64,000 bases of DNA from Chromobacterium haemolyticum DSM 19808 (GCF_000711885.1 NZ_JONK01000016.1:1-64000), one strand, 5' to 3'; numbered from the stretch's first letter, positions 30,499-39,648 are shown. Numbers and translations: made by a program. The notes: generated by a model from the letters alone, not told the origin.

Positions 30499-32019
30499 AT
30501 GCCCATCCTGTCTCCCCATCCCGCCAATCAGGAGCTGATCCGCCACTTGGCCGAGCAGGCGTTTTCACGTTCCGCCGGCGCCCCGCTGGTGGGCGGCAAT
30601 CACCTGGAACTGCTCTACGACAGCGTGGAAAATTTCCCGGCATGGGAACAAGCCATCGCCGATAGCCGGGAATCGGTATTCATAGAGATGTATATCTTCG
30701 CCAACGACGCATTTGGCCTGCGAATCCGGGATCTACTGACTGAACAGGCCCGCGCCGGAGTGAAGGTCTGCGTGCTGTACGACTGGCTGGGCAGCTGGAA
30801 AACGCATCTGGGCAGTTTCTTCACCCCGCTGCAGGCCGCGGGAGCGGAACTACGCGCCTACAATCCGCCATCGCTGACCGCAGGCCTCAGCATGCTGGGC
30901 CGCAATCATCGCAAATTGATCGTGATTGATCGCCGAACCGTCTTTGTGTCCGGCCTGTGTATCAGTTCCAGTTGGGAAGGTCGCCCGGAGCGCGGCCAAG
31001 AGCCCTGGCGCGATACCGGCGTCAAATTCAGCGGACCGCTGGCGGCCGACGCTCTGGCCGCCTTCGCCGACAGCTGGGCCAGCTGCGGCAGCCCGCTGCC
31101 CGCGGAATGGCTAACCCCGCCGCCGGCGGAGAACTGCGGCGGGGTAGCGGCGCGTCTGATCGCCACCACGCCGGCTACCGCGCAAATGATGCGGCTGGAT
31201 TTGCTGATCGCCTGCTTCGCCCGGCGCACCTTGTGGCTGACCGACGCCTATTTCATGGGCACCAGCATGTATCTGACCGCGCTGAAACAGGCCGCGCGCG
31301 ACGGCGTCGATGTCCGCTTGCTGGTGCCGCGTTCCAGCGACATCGGCTGGATCGCCACTGTATCGCGCACCCAATACCGCCCGCTGCTTGAAGCCGGCGT
31401 TCGCGTTTTCGAATGGGACGGCCCGATGATCCACGCCAAGACCGCGGTGGCGGATGGACGTTGGGCGCGTATCGGCTCCACCAATCTCAACCTCTCCAGT
31501 TGGCTCGCCAACCGAGAACTGGACGTGGCGGTGGAAGACCAGACTTTGGCGGAAAAGCTGGCCGAGCAATTCCTGCGGGATCTGGACCACGCCACCGAGG
31601 TGATTCTGGCCGGGCAACGCCGCCGACCGACGCTGACCAAGCCCCGCCCCAAGGACTATCACGGCCTGCAGCTGCCGCCGCATACCGCCGCCCTCAGCGG
31701 CGCTAGCGCCGCCGCGCGGCAGGCGGCGCGGATTGGCGACGCGCTGGACGTGGTGGTGCGCGGCACCCGCAATGTCGACGCCAGCGAAGCGTCCGCCTTC
31801 CTGACCATAGGCATGGCCCTGCTGATCTTCGCCAGCCTGATCGCTTTCTTTCCCTGGCTGGTGGCGGCACCCTTGCTCTTTTTGCTACTGCTCAGCGGCG
31901 GGGCCATCGTCGCCAAGGCCTTGGGCTTGTACTGGGCCAGACGTGGCAAAAAACAACAGCCGCCGCCGGCTGCGCCGGCAAGCGCTCAAGATGGCGCGCC
32001 CCAGGACAAATGCGATTAA
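30499..32019 (+). CDS. Phospholipase D-like / cardiolipin synthase family protein
   Basis: A 506-residue PLD-superfamily protein with two HKD motifs: HRKLIVID in the first half and HAKTAVAD followed by RIGSTNLN in the second. Two or three hydrophobic segments form a C-terminal membrane region before a charged Pro-rich tail. This suggests phosphatidyl transfer at the inner membrane, with ClsB-type cardiolipin synthase the nearest idea. It lacks the two N-terminal membrane segments of ClsA. The membrane part at the C-terminus is unusual. No clear ribosome site precedes ATG 30499, so the start is uncertain. Confidence 0.82.
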   Translation: MPILSPHPANQELIRHLAEQAFSRSAGAPLVGGNHLELLYDSVENFPAWEQAIADSRESVFIEMYIFANDAFGLRIRDLLTEQARAGVKVCVLYDWLGSWKTHLGSFFTPLQAAGAELRAYNPPSLTAGLSMLGRNHRKLIVIDRRTVFVSGLCISSSWEGRPERGQEPWRDTGVKFSGPLAADALAAFADSWASCGSPLPAEWLTPPPAENCGGVAARLIATTPATAQMMRLDLLIACFARRTLWLTDAYFMGTSMYLTALKQAARDGVDVRLLVPRSSDIGWIATVSRTQYRPLLEAGVRVFEWDGPMIHAKTAVADGRWARIGSTNLNLSSWLANRELDVAVEDQTLAEKLAEQFLRDLDHATEVILAGQRRRPTLTKPRPKDYHGLQLPPHTAALSGASAAARQAARIGDALDVVVRGTRNVDASEASAFLTIGMALLIFASLIAFFPWLVAAPLLFLLLLSGGAIVAKALGLYWARRGKKQQPPPAAPASAQDGAPQDKCD

Positions 32020-32455
32020 AAACAAATCCTTGACCTAGGTCGAGGTCTTCAATACATCCCCGCCGCCCCACGAGAGGCCGCCGCCAGCCGCTTTTTTCTG
32101 GGAAAAGTTTTTGCTGCGCAACAACATGACAAGCAAAAGGTCTAAAATGCGCGCTTTCTTGGGATGTTCTCCAGGCCGGCAGACGTGAAGCGCGCGCAAA
32201 CTGAATGAGATGCGTGCCAGCTACGGACCGCGGCGCAAAGCGCCCTGTTTTTATTCGCGCCTCAAGGCCAGCCTCCATGGCGGCGGCGGACCTCGCGTCT
32301 GCCCGTGCGTACAGAACTGCGCCCCAACGCGCACCGAGTGACACCGCAAAGGGTTACAGGTGCCCGCGGCCCCGGATCCGCCTACGGCGAACCGGCGGCC
32401 TCCCCGCGTCCCGCCCGCCGCGCGTGTCCGAGTTACAGCAACTGAGGGCTCAGGT
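32020..32455 (+). promoter_or_regulatory. Long upstream region of the decarboxylase gene; candidate promoter and leader
   Basis: Right after the phospholipase D stop, TTGACC (32030-32035) is followed 17 bases later by TACATC (32053-32058), a weak but well-spaced sigma-70-like pair. The -35 box overlaps a perfect GACCTAGGTC palindrome. The remainder is a ~390-base GC-rich leader before ATG 32456. It contains a small open frame from 32210 to 32341 (43 codons, Cys- and Arg-rich, no ribosome site) that could be chance. No terminator with a T-tract was found here. Confidence 0.35.
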
Positions 32456-34711
32456 ATGCGTTTTCATTTCCCCATCGTAATCATCGACGAGGACTTCCGC
32501 TCGGAAAACACCAGCGGCTCCGGCATCCGCGAACTCGCCGCCGCCATGGAGGCGGAAGGCATGAGCGTGATCGGCTACACCAGCTACGGCGATCTGACCT
32601 CCTTCGCCCAGCAACAAAGCCGCGCGGCCGGCTTCATCCTGTCGATAGACGACGAGGAATTCCACACCGAAGACGCGGCGCAGGAAGCGCTGGGCAAACT
32701 CTACGGCTTCGTCGCGGAAATCCGCCGCCGCAACCCGGACATCCCTGTCTACCTGTACGGCGAAACCCGCACCGCGCGCCATATCCCCAACGATATCCTG
32801 CGCGAGCTGCACGGCTTCATCCACATGCACGAGGACACGCCGGAGTTTGTCGCCCGCCACATCATCCGCGAAGCCAAAAGCTATCTGGATAGCCTGGCTC
32901 CACCATTCTTCCGCGCGCTGGTGGACTACGCCCACGACGGCTCTTACTCCTGGCACTGCCCCGGCCACTCTGGCGGCGTCGCCTTCCTGAAGAGCCCAGT
33001 GGGCCAAATGTTCCACCAATTCTTCGGCGAAAACATGCTGCGCGCCGACGTCTGCAACGCGGTGGACGAACTGGGCCAGTTGCTGGACCACACCGGCCCC
33101 ATCGCCGCCTCCGAGCGCAACGCCGCGCGCATCTTCAACGCCGACCACCTGTTCTTCGTCACCAACGGCACCTCTACCTCCAACAAGATCGTCTGGCACA
33201 GCTGCGTGGCGGCCGGGGACATCGTGCTGGTGGACCGCAACTGCCACAAATCCAATCTGCACGCCATCATGATGACCGGGGCGATTCCGGTGTTCCTGAT
33301 GCCGACTCGCAACCACTACGGCATCATCGGCCCGATTCCGAAATCCGAATTTCAGCTCGACAATATCAAGAAGAAAATTCAGGCCAATCCCTTCGCCCGC
33401 GACGCGCTGGCCAAGAACCCGCAGACCAAGCCGCGTATCCTGACGCTGACTCAGTCCACCTACGACGGCATTCTCTACAATGTCGAGGAGATCAAGCACC
33501 TGCTGGACGGCGAGGTCGACACCCTGCACTTCGACGAGGCCTGGCTGCCGCACGCCGGCTTCCATGATTTCTACGGAGACTTCCACGCCATCGGCGAAGG
33601 GCGGCCGCGCTGCAAGGACAGCCTGATCTTCTCCACCCAGTCCACGCACAAGCTGCTGGCCGGCATCAGCCAGGCCTCGCAGATTCTGGTGCAAGACCCG
33701 GAACAACGTCAGCTGGACACCGCCTGGTTCAACGAGGCCTATCTGATGCACACCTCCACCAGCCCGCAATACTCCATCATCGCCAGTTGCGATGTGGCGG
33801 CGGCGATGATGGAACAGCCGGGCGGACAGGCGCTGGTGGAAGAATCGCTGGTGGAGGCGCTGGACTTCCGCCGCGCCATGCGCAAAGTGGACGAAGAATA
33901 CGGCCGCGACTGGTGGTTCAGCGTCTGGGGACCGGACGACCTATCCGACGACGGCATCTGCGACCCGGCCGAGTGGCAACTGCGGCCGGATGAGCGCTGG
34001 CACGGCTTCGCCGGCATCGAGGACAGCTTCAATATGCTGGACCCGATCAAGGCCACGGTACTGACGCCGGGCCTGGATGTGGACGGCAGCTTCGAAGAGA
34101 TGGGCATTCCCGCCGCCATCGTCACCAAGTATCTGACCGAGCACGGCGTGGTGGTGGAAAAAACCGGCTTGTACAGCTTCTTCATCATGTTCACCATCGG
34201 CATCACCAAAGGCCGCTGGAATACGCTGATCTCCCTACTGCAGCAGTTCAAGGACGACTTCGACAAGAACCAGCCGATGTGGCGGGTCATGCCGGAGTTC
34301 ATCGCCAAATACCCGCAATACGAGCGCGTCGGCCTGCGCGATCTGTGCCAGCGCGTCCACCTGCTCTACAGCAAGCACGACGTGGCCCGCATCACCACCG
34401 AGATCTACCTGTCGGAAATGGAGCCGGCCATGCGCCCTGCCGATGCCTTCGCCAAGATGGCCCACCGCGAGATCGAACGCGTGCCGGTGGAACAGTTGGA
34501 GGGCCGCGTCACCGCGGTGCTGCTGACACCCTATCCGCCGGGCATCCCCTTGCTGATTCCCGGCGAGCGTTTCAACAAAACCATCGTTGACTACTTGCGC
34601 TTCGCTCAGGACTTCAACCGCGAGCTGCCCGGTTTCGAGACCGATGTGCATGGGTTGGTGGCGACGGACCTTAACGGCCGCAAGGTCTACTGTGTCGACT
34701 GCGTGAAATGA
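32456..34711 (+). CDS. Orn/Lys/Arg decarboxylase (arginine decarboxylase AdiA-like)
   Basis: A 751-residue fold-type I PLP decarboxylase. It begins with a response-regulator-like wing domain (FPIVIIDEDFRSENTSGSGI). The PLP domain carries the Schiff-base lysine Lys399 in STQSTHKLLAG, and the C-terminal domain follows. Length fits inducible-type arginine decarboxylase (AdiA about 755) better than lysine or ornithine decarboxylases (about 711-730), but substrate is not certain. I chose ATG 32456 because the family starts here; the longer frame adds a low-complexity Pro/Arg-rich stretch. No antiporter (adiC, cadB or potE type) is adjacent. Confidence 0.88.
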   Translation: MRFHFPIVIIDEDFRSENTSGSGIRELAAAMEAEGMSVIGYTSYGDLTSFAQQQSRAAGFILSIDDEEFHTEDAAQEALGKLYGFVAEIRRRNPDIPVYLYGETRTARHIPNDILRELHGFIHMHEDTPEFVARHIIREAKSYLDSLAPPFFRALVDYAHDGSYSWHCPGHSGGVAFLKSPVGQMFHQFFGENMLRADVCNAVDELGQLLDHTGPIAASERNAARIFNADHLFFVTNGTSTSNKIVWHSCVAAGDIVLVDRNCHKSNLHAIMMTGAIPVFLMPTRNHYGIIGPIPKSEFQLDNIKKKIQANPFARDALAKNPQTKPRILTLTQSTYDGILYNVEEIKHLLDGEVDTLHFDEAWLPHAGFHDFYGDFHAIGEGRPRCKDSLIFSTQSTHKLLAGISQASQILVQDPEQRQLDTAWFNEAYLMHTSTSPQYSIIASCDVAAAMMEQPGGQALVEESLVEALDFRRAMRKVDEEYGRDWWFSVWGPDDLSDDGICDPAEWQLRPDERWHGFAGIEDSFNMLDPIKATVLTPGLDVDGSFEEMGIPAAIVTKYLTEHGVVVEKTGLYSFFIMFTIGITKGRWNTLISLLQQFKDDFDKNQPMWRVMPEFIAKYPQYERVGLRDLCQRVHLLYSKHDVARITTEIYLSEMEPAMRPADAFAKMAHREIERVPVEQLEGRVTAVLLTPYPPGIPLLIPGERFNKTIVDYLRFAQDFNRELPGFETDVHGLVATDLNGRKVYCVDCVK

Positions 34712-34817
34712 GGCACGGCGGCGGTGCTCCGCCAGCGCGCCGCCGCCACAATTTCTACACAATAATCTTTAACACACCAGGCTGGCGCGCTCGCGGCAGC
34801 GTGCGATAATCGCCGTC

Positions 34818-36251
34818 ATGATGTCATTGGACCGCCGTTACGCCCTCATCGCCTGGCTCTTGCTCAGCCTGGCCGGCTGCCTATGGCTGGGCTGGCGCCA
34901 GTTTGGCGAATTGGAGCAGCGCTTCCGCCAGGAATCCTTTATCGCCCTGCGTCTGCTAAGCCAGAAAGCCTCGCAACACGACGCGGTTCTGGCCACCTTG
35001 GCCGCCTCGGAACAAAGCCGTTTGCCGGCCGACATGCTCAAGCGCCTGCAAACCGCCATGCCTCAGCTCAGCGCGGTGGGTTACTGGCGGCAACAACAAT
35101 GGCATGGCGACCCCGGCGGTCTCCGCCCGCCGCTGGCCTTGTTATGGCAGGCCCAGCAACAAGGCCAGACCGTCCTCGGCTTCGACGCTCAACAGCGCTA
35201 CTGGCTGCAAAGTCCCGACGGCTGGGCGCTGCTGATCGACCCGCTGCGCATGCTGGTCCAAGCCGAACTGCCTGAACCGCTGGAAAACATCTCCCTGCAA
35301 TTGCGCGGCCACCGTATCGAATTGCTGCAACGCAAGGCCGGCGCGCCGGTCAATGACTGGGACCTGAGCCTGGACCGCAAACTGCCCAGCGCCAGCCAGC
35401 CCTTCCGTCTATCCAGCCGCACAGCCTTGAGTTGGAACAGTTTGCCCTGGATGGAAATCCTGCTATGGAACGCGCTGCTCGCAGCCGTTGCCGTCGCCTT
35501 GTACGCCAGACATCGCCAACGCGCCTCTCAACAGCGCCAGCAGCAGCAGGACCGGCTGGCCGCTCAAGCCCGGCTCAACACCCTGAATGAAATGATGGCC
35601 GGGCTGGCGCAGGAGTTGAACCCGCCGCTCACCGCCATCATCGCCAACACCCGCCAGCTGGAGCGGACGCTGGACGAACCCTCTCAGCGCGAAACCGTGC
35701 GCGACACGCTGCTGGCCACCGGCGCGCAAGCGCGTCGCGCCGCCGCCTTGATCAGTCGGCTCAGCCGCCTGCTGGCCCATCCCAAAGCCACTGAAACCAC
35801 GCCGCTGGACCCAGACGCCCTGGTGAATTCCCTGCTGTTCCTACGTCAGGCCGAACTGGCCAACCAAAACATCACCCTGGAATGGCATAACTTAAGCCCA
35901 GACGAATGGCCCCGCGCGGAACGCACCGCGCTGGAACAGATCCTGCACAATCTGGTGCAAAACGCCTGCGACGCGCTACAAGAACAAGGCGGCCGCATCG
36001 TGATCAGCGGCGAAAGCGACGGGCACAACTATCGCTTCAAGGTCATAGACAACGGCCCAGGGATTCCCGACGCCATCCTGCCCAAGATCTTCCTCCCCTT
36101 CTTCACCACTCGCTCCCGCGGCATGGGCCTGGGTTTACCGCTATGCGAAACCCTGGCTCGGGCACAAGGCGGCAAGCTGCACGTGCAAAACGCCGCCAAC
36201 GGCGGCGTCATCGCCCAGCTGATATTGCCCTGGGCCAAACGCGGCGCCTAG
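34818..36251 (+). CDS. Orphan membrane sensor kinase-like protein lacking the phospho-acceptor His
   Basis: A 477-residue protein with two membrane segments (about residues 8-26 and 213-230) around a periplasmic sensor, a short helical linker, a HisKA-like dimerisation domain and a HATPase_c domain. The ATP-binding boxes look intact: ILHNLVQNACDAL (N), DNGPGIPD (G1), PFFTTRSRGMGLGLPL (F/G2). In the H-box, where HELNxPL is expected, the sequence is AQELNPPLT with Gln265 (CAG at 35610-35612) instead of His. It can bind ATP but cannot autophosphorylate at this site. No response regulator gene is adjacent. It may act as a phosphatase, a heterodimer partner or a degenerate kinase. Confidence 0.85.
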   Translation: MMSLDRRYALIAWLLLSLAGCLWLGWRQFGELEQRFRQESFIALRLLSQKASQHDAVLATLAASEQSRLPADMLKRLQTAMPQLSAVGYWRQQQWHGDPGGLRPPLALLWQAQQQGQTVLGFDAQQRYWLQSPDGWALLIDPLRMLVQAELPEPLENISLQLRGHRIELLQRKAGAPVNDWDLSLDRKLPSASQPFRLSSRTALSWNSLPWMEILLWNALLAAVAVALYARHRQRASQQRQQQQDRLAAQARLNTLNEMMAGLAQELNPPLTAIIANTRQLERTLDEPSQRETVRDTLLATGAQARRAAALISRLSRLLAHPKATETTPLDPDALVNSLLFLRQAELANQNITLEWHNLSPDEWPRAERTALEQILHNLVQNACDALQEQGGRIVISGESDGHNYRFKVIDNGPGIPDAILPKIFLPFFTTRSRGMGLGLPLCETLARAQGGKLHVQNAANGGVIAQLILPWAKRGA

Positions 36252-36280
36252 AGCGGCTGACAAGCCCCTGATGCCGCGTT

Positions 36281-36472
36281 GCGCCGACTTGCCGTATACA
36301 AGTACTGCCTGCGTCGGTGCGCCTTGCCTCAGAACCTGTTTACGATCTGCTGCGCATCGGCGATACAGCGTTGAAAACCGCGTCGAAATGCTCATGTACC
36401 GTGTGTACACTCCGCTTTCTCAGCGGTTTTCGCCTTGTTTCACCTTAGCTCGCGAGATCGTAAGCACGTTCT
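36281..36472. repeat. Dispersed inverted-repeat element, copy 1
   Basis: The core at 36331-36472 begins AGAACCTGTTTACGATCTGC and ends GCGAGATCGTAAGCACGTTCT, which are near-perfect inverted repeats. The interior holds AATGCTCATGTACCGTGTG followed by TACACTCCGCTTT. The same element occurs at 54990-55134. Here an extra imperfect inverted repeat (GCGCCGAC at 36281 and GTCGGTGC at 36313) precedes the core. It lies between the 3' ends of the convergent sensor kinase and LysE genes. Confidence 0.8.
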
Positions 36473-36511
36473 CAGGCGTGAAACTGATTTTTGTCAGTCG
36501 CTCGTAACGCC

Positions 36512-37150
36512 TCAGTCCTTGCTCGCCAGCGCCAGCCGCAAAGCCAGCCCGCCAAACACAGACGCCAGCAGCCATTGCGGCAGCCGGCTGCTTCCCAGTT
36601 TGTCGCCAAGCGCGCGCCCGAAACGGCTGGCCGCCAAGATGATCGCGCCGTTGATCAGCAGGCCGATCGCGTTCAACACAGTTGCCAACACCATGATCTG
36701 CAGGGAAACCGGCCCAGCTGACGGGTGAACGAATTGGGGGAACAAAGCCAACACGAAAAGCGCCATCTTGGGGTTGAGCAAGTTGGTGATCAGACCTTGG
36801 GCCACGATGCGCGGCATCGACTGCGCGTCCGCCGCGCCGGGGACGCTCAACACACTGCCGCTACGCAGCGTGGTCCAAGCGAGGTAGAACAGGTAGGCGG
36901 CGCCGGCGATGCGCACCGCATCGTAGGCCATCGGCGCATGCGCGAACAACTGCGCCAAGCCGAAGGCCGCCGCCAGAGCATGGCAGTAAGTCCCCATCTG
37001 AATACCCGCCAAGGTGGCGAAACCGGCCTTGCAACCCTGGCTGGCGCTGCGGCTGGCGATCAACAGCATATCCGGGCCCGGCGTCGCCGCGAGCGCAACG
37101 CAGGCGAGACTGAACAACAATAGCGTAGACAAATCAGGCATGGCGGACAT
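36512..37150 (-). CDS. LysE/RhtB-family amino-acid exporter
   Basis: A protein of about 212 residues with six hydrophobic segments, matching the LysE/RhtB export family. The N-terminal signature is LACVALAATPGPDMLLIASRS, and GFATLAGIQMG and LNPKMALFVLALFPQFVHP follow. The likely role is efflux of an amino acid or a homoserine-lactone-like compound across the inner membrane; substrate unknown. Start ATG 37150 and ATG 37141 are both possible; neither has a strong ribosome site. Confidence 0.85.
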   Translation of the reverse strand: MSAMPDLSTLLLFSLACVALAATPGPDMLLIASRSASQGCKAGFATLAGIQMGTYCHALAAAFGLAQLFAHAPMAYDAVRIAGAAYLFYLAWTTLRSGSVLSVPGAADAQSMPRIVAQGLITNLLNPKMALFVLALFPQFVHPSAGPVSLQIMVLATVLNAIGLLINGAIILAASRFGRALGDKLGSSRLPQWLLASVFGGLALRLALASKD

Positions 37151-37203
37151 TCCGAATAGATACAAATTGCCATGATACAAGCCGGCCCGACGGAATCAAA
37201 GCC

Positions 37204-37590
37204 TCAATCCAGCGCCGCGCCGCGTTCCCGCAGCAAAGCTCGCAGCACCGAACGGTGGCAGCGCGCCTCGTCCTGACAGTAACAGCCGATGGAAAAGTGG
37301 CTGCCGTGCGACAGCGCCGCCAGCAAATCCAGCTCGCGGCTTTGCGCCGGCGCCTTCATCTCCGCGCGATACGCCCGCTCGAAAGCCTGCCATTCAGCGG
37401 GACCCTGCGCGGCCTGCGCCTGTTTTACCAGCTCCGCGCTAGGCGCCAGGTTGGGAAACCACACGTCGTACCAATCACCGCTGGCAAACGCCTCCTTGGG
37501 TACACCGCGCGGCGGCCTCCGCACCGTACCGATGCGCGTGCCCTCCTGCGGGTGACGCGGACTGCCCAATTGCACGACGCGTATCGTCAT
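37204..37590 (-). CDS. DUF488-family protein
   Basis: A 128-residue small cytoplasmic protein of the DUF488 family. It has an N-terminal VVQLGSPR region and a C-terminal cysteine pair in IGCYCQDEARCHRSVL, a conserved motif of this family. The biochemical role is not established. ATG 37590 is chosen because GGAG lies about eight bases upstream; the longer frame adds 18 unlikely residues. It is transcribed toward the LysE gene, 53 bases away. Confidence 0.8.
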   Translation of the reverse strand: MTIRVVQLGSPRHPQEGTRIGTVRRPPRGVPKEAFASGDWYDVWFPNLAPSAELVKQAQAAQGPAEWQAFERAYRAEMKAPAQSRELDLLAALSHGSHFSIGCYCQDEARCHRSVLRALLRERGAALD

Positions 37591-37697
37591 AGCTCGCTCT
37601 CCGAAACAGCGCAGCCGGTGCGCCGCGCGGAACAACATTGTCATCGATGGCGAACCCTGCGTAGACTAAGGGCCTGCCCCCAACCAGAACAATCCTC

Positions 37698-38309
37698 ATG
37701 CAACACTATCCGCTTTATCTACTGATGGCGGCGGCCACCGTGCTCAGCCCCGGCCCCGGCATTTTGATGACCCTGACCAATTCTCTGCGCTTCGGCCTGC
37801 GCGGCACCATGGGCGGCATTCTCGGCACCGCCTGCGGCTCCTTCATCGTCGCCGGCGTGTCGGCTACCAGCCTGGGCCTATTGCTGGCGGCCTCGGCGCT
37901 AGCCTTCACCGTGATGAAATGGATAGGCGCCGCTTATCTGTTTTATCTGGGCGTCAAACTACTGCGCGCGCCGGCTTTCCGCTTCGATGAGATTCAAACC
38001 CAGCCGCGCGGTTTTGCCCGACGCTTTGGAGAAGGCATGGCGGTACAGCTGACCAACCCCAAGTCCATCTTCTTCTTTCTATCCATTTTCCCGCAGTTCA
38101 TCGACACTCAAGGCGCTTACGCGCCGCAATTTCTGCTACTGGTCGGCACTTTCAGCAGCCTGATCATCCTGATTCACACCGTGTACGCGTTGACCGCCCA
38201 GCGCGCGCGGCGCTGGCTGGCCAGCGAGCGCGGAGGCAAATGGGTGAACAAGGCCGGCGGCATGACATTTCTGCTATTCGGCGCTCTGCTCGCCAACGCC
38301 AACAAGTAA
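37698..38309 (+). CDS. LysE/RhtB-family amino-acid exporter
   Basis: A 203-residue six-segment membrane protein of the LysE/RhtB family. The signature is AATVLSPGPGILMTLTNSLR, with a Ser in place of the usual Thr before PGP; it is followed by GAAYLFYLGVKLLR and LTNPKSIFFFLSIFPQFID. It is a second exporter only distantly similar to the one at 36.5 kb, on the opposite strand. A GNAT acetyltransferase gene follows after seven bases and is probably cotranscribed. Substrate unknown. Confidence 0.87.
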   Translation: MQHYPLYLLMAAATVLSPGPGILMTLTNSLRFGLRGTMGGILGTACGSFIVAGVSATSLGLLLAASALAFTVMKWIGAAYLFYLGVKLLRAPAFRFDEIQTQPRGFARRFGEGMAVQLTNPKSIFFFLSIFPQFIDTQGAYAPQFLLLVGTFSSLIILIHTVYALTAQRARRWLASERGGKWVNKAGGMTFLLFGALLANANK

Positions 38310-38316
38310 AAACGCC

Positions 38317-38766
38317 ATGAATCTGCAATTGGAATCTCCGCGGCAACACGATGTGTTAGAGCTAATCCGCCAACTGGACGAATATCAGGCCGCCCTCTAC
38401 CCGGCGGAAAGCAACCACTTGATGGACCCCTCTGCGCTGGAGCGGCCCCAGGTGCGCTTCATTGTTGCCCGCGACGAGAAGGGTGCCGCCGCCGGCTGTG
38501 CCGCACTGGTGCGGCATGAGGATTACGGCGAGATCAAACGCATGTTCGTGGCGCCGTCCCAACGCGGCAAGGGGGTAGCGCAGGCACTACTGGGGCGCTT
38601 AGAGGAAGAAGCCCGCGCCGCCGGCCTACCCGCGCTGAAACTGGAAACCGGCGTGTCCCAGCCAGAAGCCATCGGCCTGTACCAACGCGCCGGCTTCAGC
38701 CCCTGCCCTCCATTCGGCGCCTACGCCCCCGATCCGCTCAGCCTGTTCATGAGCAAAGCATTGTAG
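38317..38766 (+). CDS. GNAT-family N-acetyltransferase
   Basis: A 149-residue single-domain GNAT acetyltransferase. The acetyl-CoA loop is VAPSQRGKGVAQALL (motif A), preceded by EIKRMF and followed by KLETGVSQPEAIGLYQRAGF (motif B). The product is expected to be cytoplasmic, and the acceptor is unknown. It begins seven bases after the LysE exporter stop, so the two may act on the same small amine or amino acid; this link is inference from position. Confidence 0.87.
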   Translation: MNLQLESPRQHDVLELIRQLDEYQAALYPAESNHLMDPSALERPQVRFIVARDEKGAAAGCAALVRHEDYGEIKRMFVAPSQRGKGVAQALLGRLEEEARAAGLPALKLETGVSQPEAIGLYQRAGFSPCPPFGAYAPDPLSLFMSKAL

Positions 38767-38785
38767 GCCTGTTGGAGCGTAACGA

Positions 38786-39568
38786 CTACCAGCCGTTCTC
38801 CAATACCAGGTGGCCGGGCGCGCTTTGCCGGCTCATCCGGTAGCCCATCTTCATCAATTGCCTATGGGTGTCCTCCACCATGGCCGGGTTGCCACAGATC
38901 ATGAAACGCGAGTCTTCCGGCGACATCGACAGCCCAGCCGCCCGCTCCAAACGTCCATTGGCCAGCAAGGCCGGTATACGTTCGTCCAACAGGCCGTCCG
39001 GCGCGTCGCGCGTCACGATGGGCAGGTATTGCAGTTTATGGCCGTGCTCTTCCCACAACGGATGCTCGCATAAAGCAGCGATGAAATCCTGGTAGCTGAG
39101 CTCCTCGGCGCGTCGCACGCAGTGCGCCAGCACGATGTGCTCGAAACGCCGCCACTGCCCCGGATCCTGCAGAATCGACAAATACGGCGCCAAGCCGGTG
39201 CCAGTAGCCAGCAGCCACAGATCCTTACCCGCCGGCAGCCGGTCCGCCAAGAAGAAGCCCATCGCCTTCTTGTCCAACATCACTTCTGCGCCCACTTGCA
39301 ACTGCGCCAGGCGCGAACTGAACTGGCCTTCCGGCACCACGATGGAATAGAACTCCAGATACTCGTCGGTCACCGCCGAACACATCGAGTACGCCCGCCA
39401 AACTTGGCCGCCATGATCGCCCAGCGGCAGGCCCAAGCGCGCAAACTGCCCTGGCTCAAAACGATAGGCGTCCGGCCGCCGCAAGCGGAAGCTGAGCAGA
39501 TTGTCCGCCCAACGCCGCAACCATAAAATGGGTTGAACCGTGTATTTCTCTTCGATCGCTGTATCCAT
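38786..39568 (-). CDS. fpr: Ferredoxin--NADP(+) reductase
   Basis: A 260-residue FAD/NADP oxidoreductase of the bacterial Fpr class. The FAD motif is RAYSMCSA, the NADP domain has LLATGTGLAPYLSILQDP, and the C-terminus ends ...SAPGHLVLENGW. It exchanges electrons between NADPH and ferredoxin/flavodoxin and is often linked to oxidative-stress defence. ATG 39568 is used because the longer frame would need a TTG start and exceeds the usual length of about 258. Confidence 0.92.
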   Translation of the reverse strand: MDTAIEEKYTVQPILWLRRWADNLLSFRLRRPDAYRFEPGQFARLGLPLGDHGGQVWRAYSMCSAVTDEYLEFYSIVVPEGQFSSRLAQLQVGAEVMLDKKAMGFFLADRLPAGKDLWLLATGTGLAPYLSILQDPGQWRRFEHIVLAHCVRRAEELSYQDFIAALCEHPLWEEHGHKLQYLPIVTRDAPDGLLDERIPALLANGRLERAAGLSMSPEDSRFMICGNPAMVEDTHRQLMKMGYRMSRQSAPGHLVLENGW

Positions 39569-39648
39569 TGCTCGCCAATACCCAAGTAAATCACTCAAGT
39601 ATTGTCCTCCAGATCGGCTACGGCTTCAAGCCGGCGTCACAGAGGCGC

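Noticed and set aside
32450-33769. 439-codon minus-strand frame
   Set aside because: It is antisense to the Orn/Lys/Arg decarboxylase, of Val/Gly/Asp-rich shadow composition.
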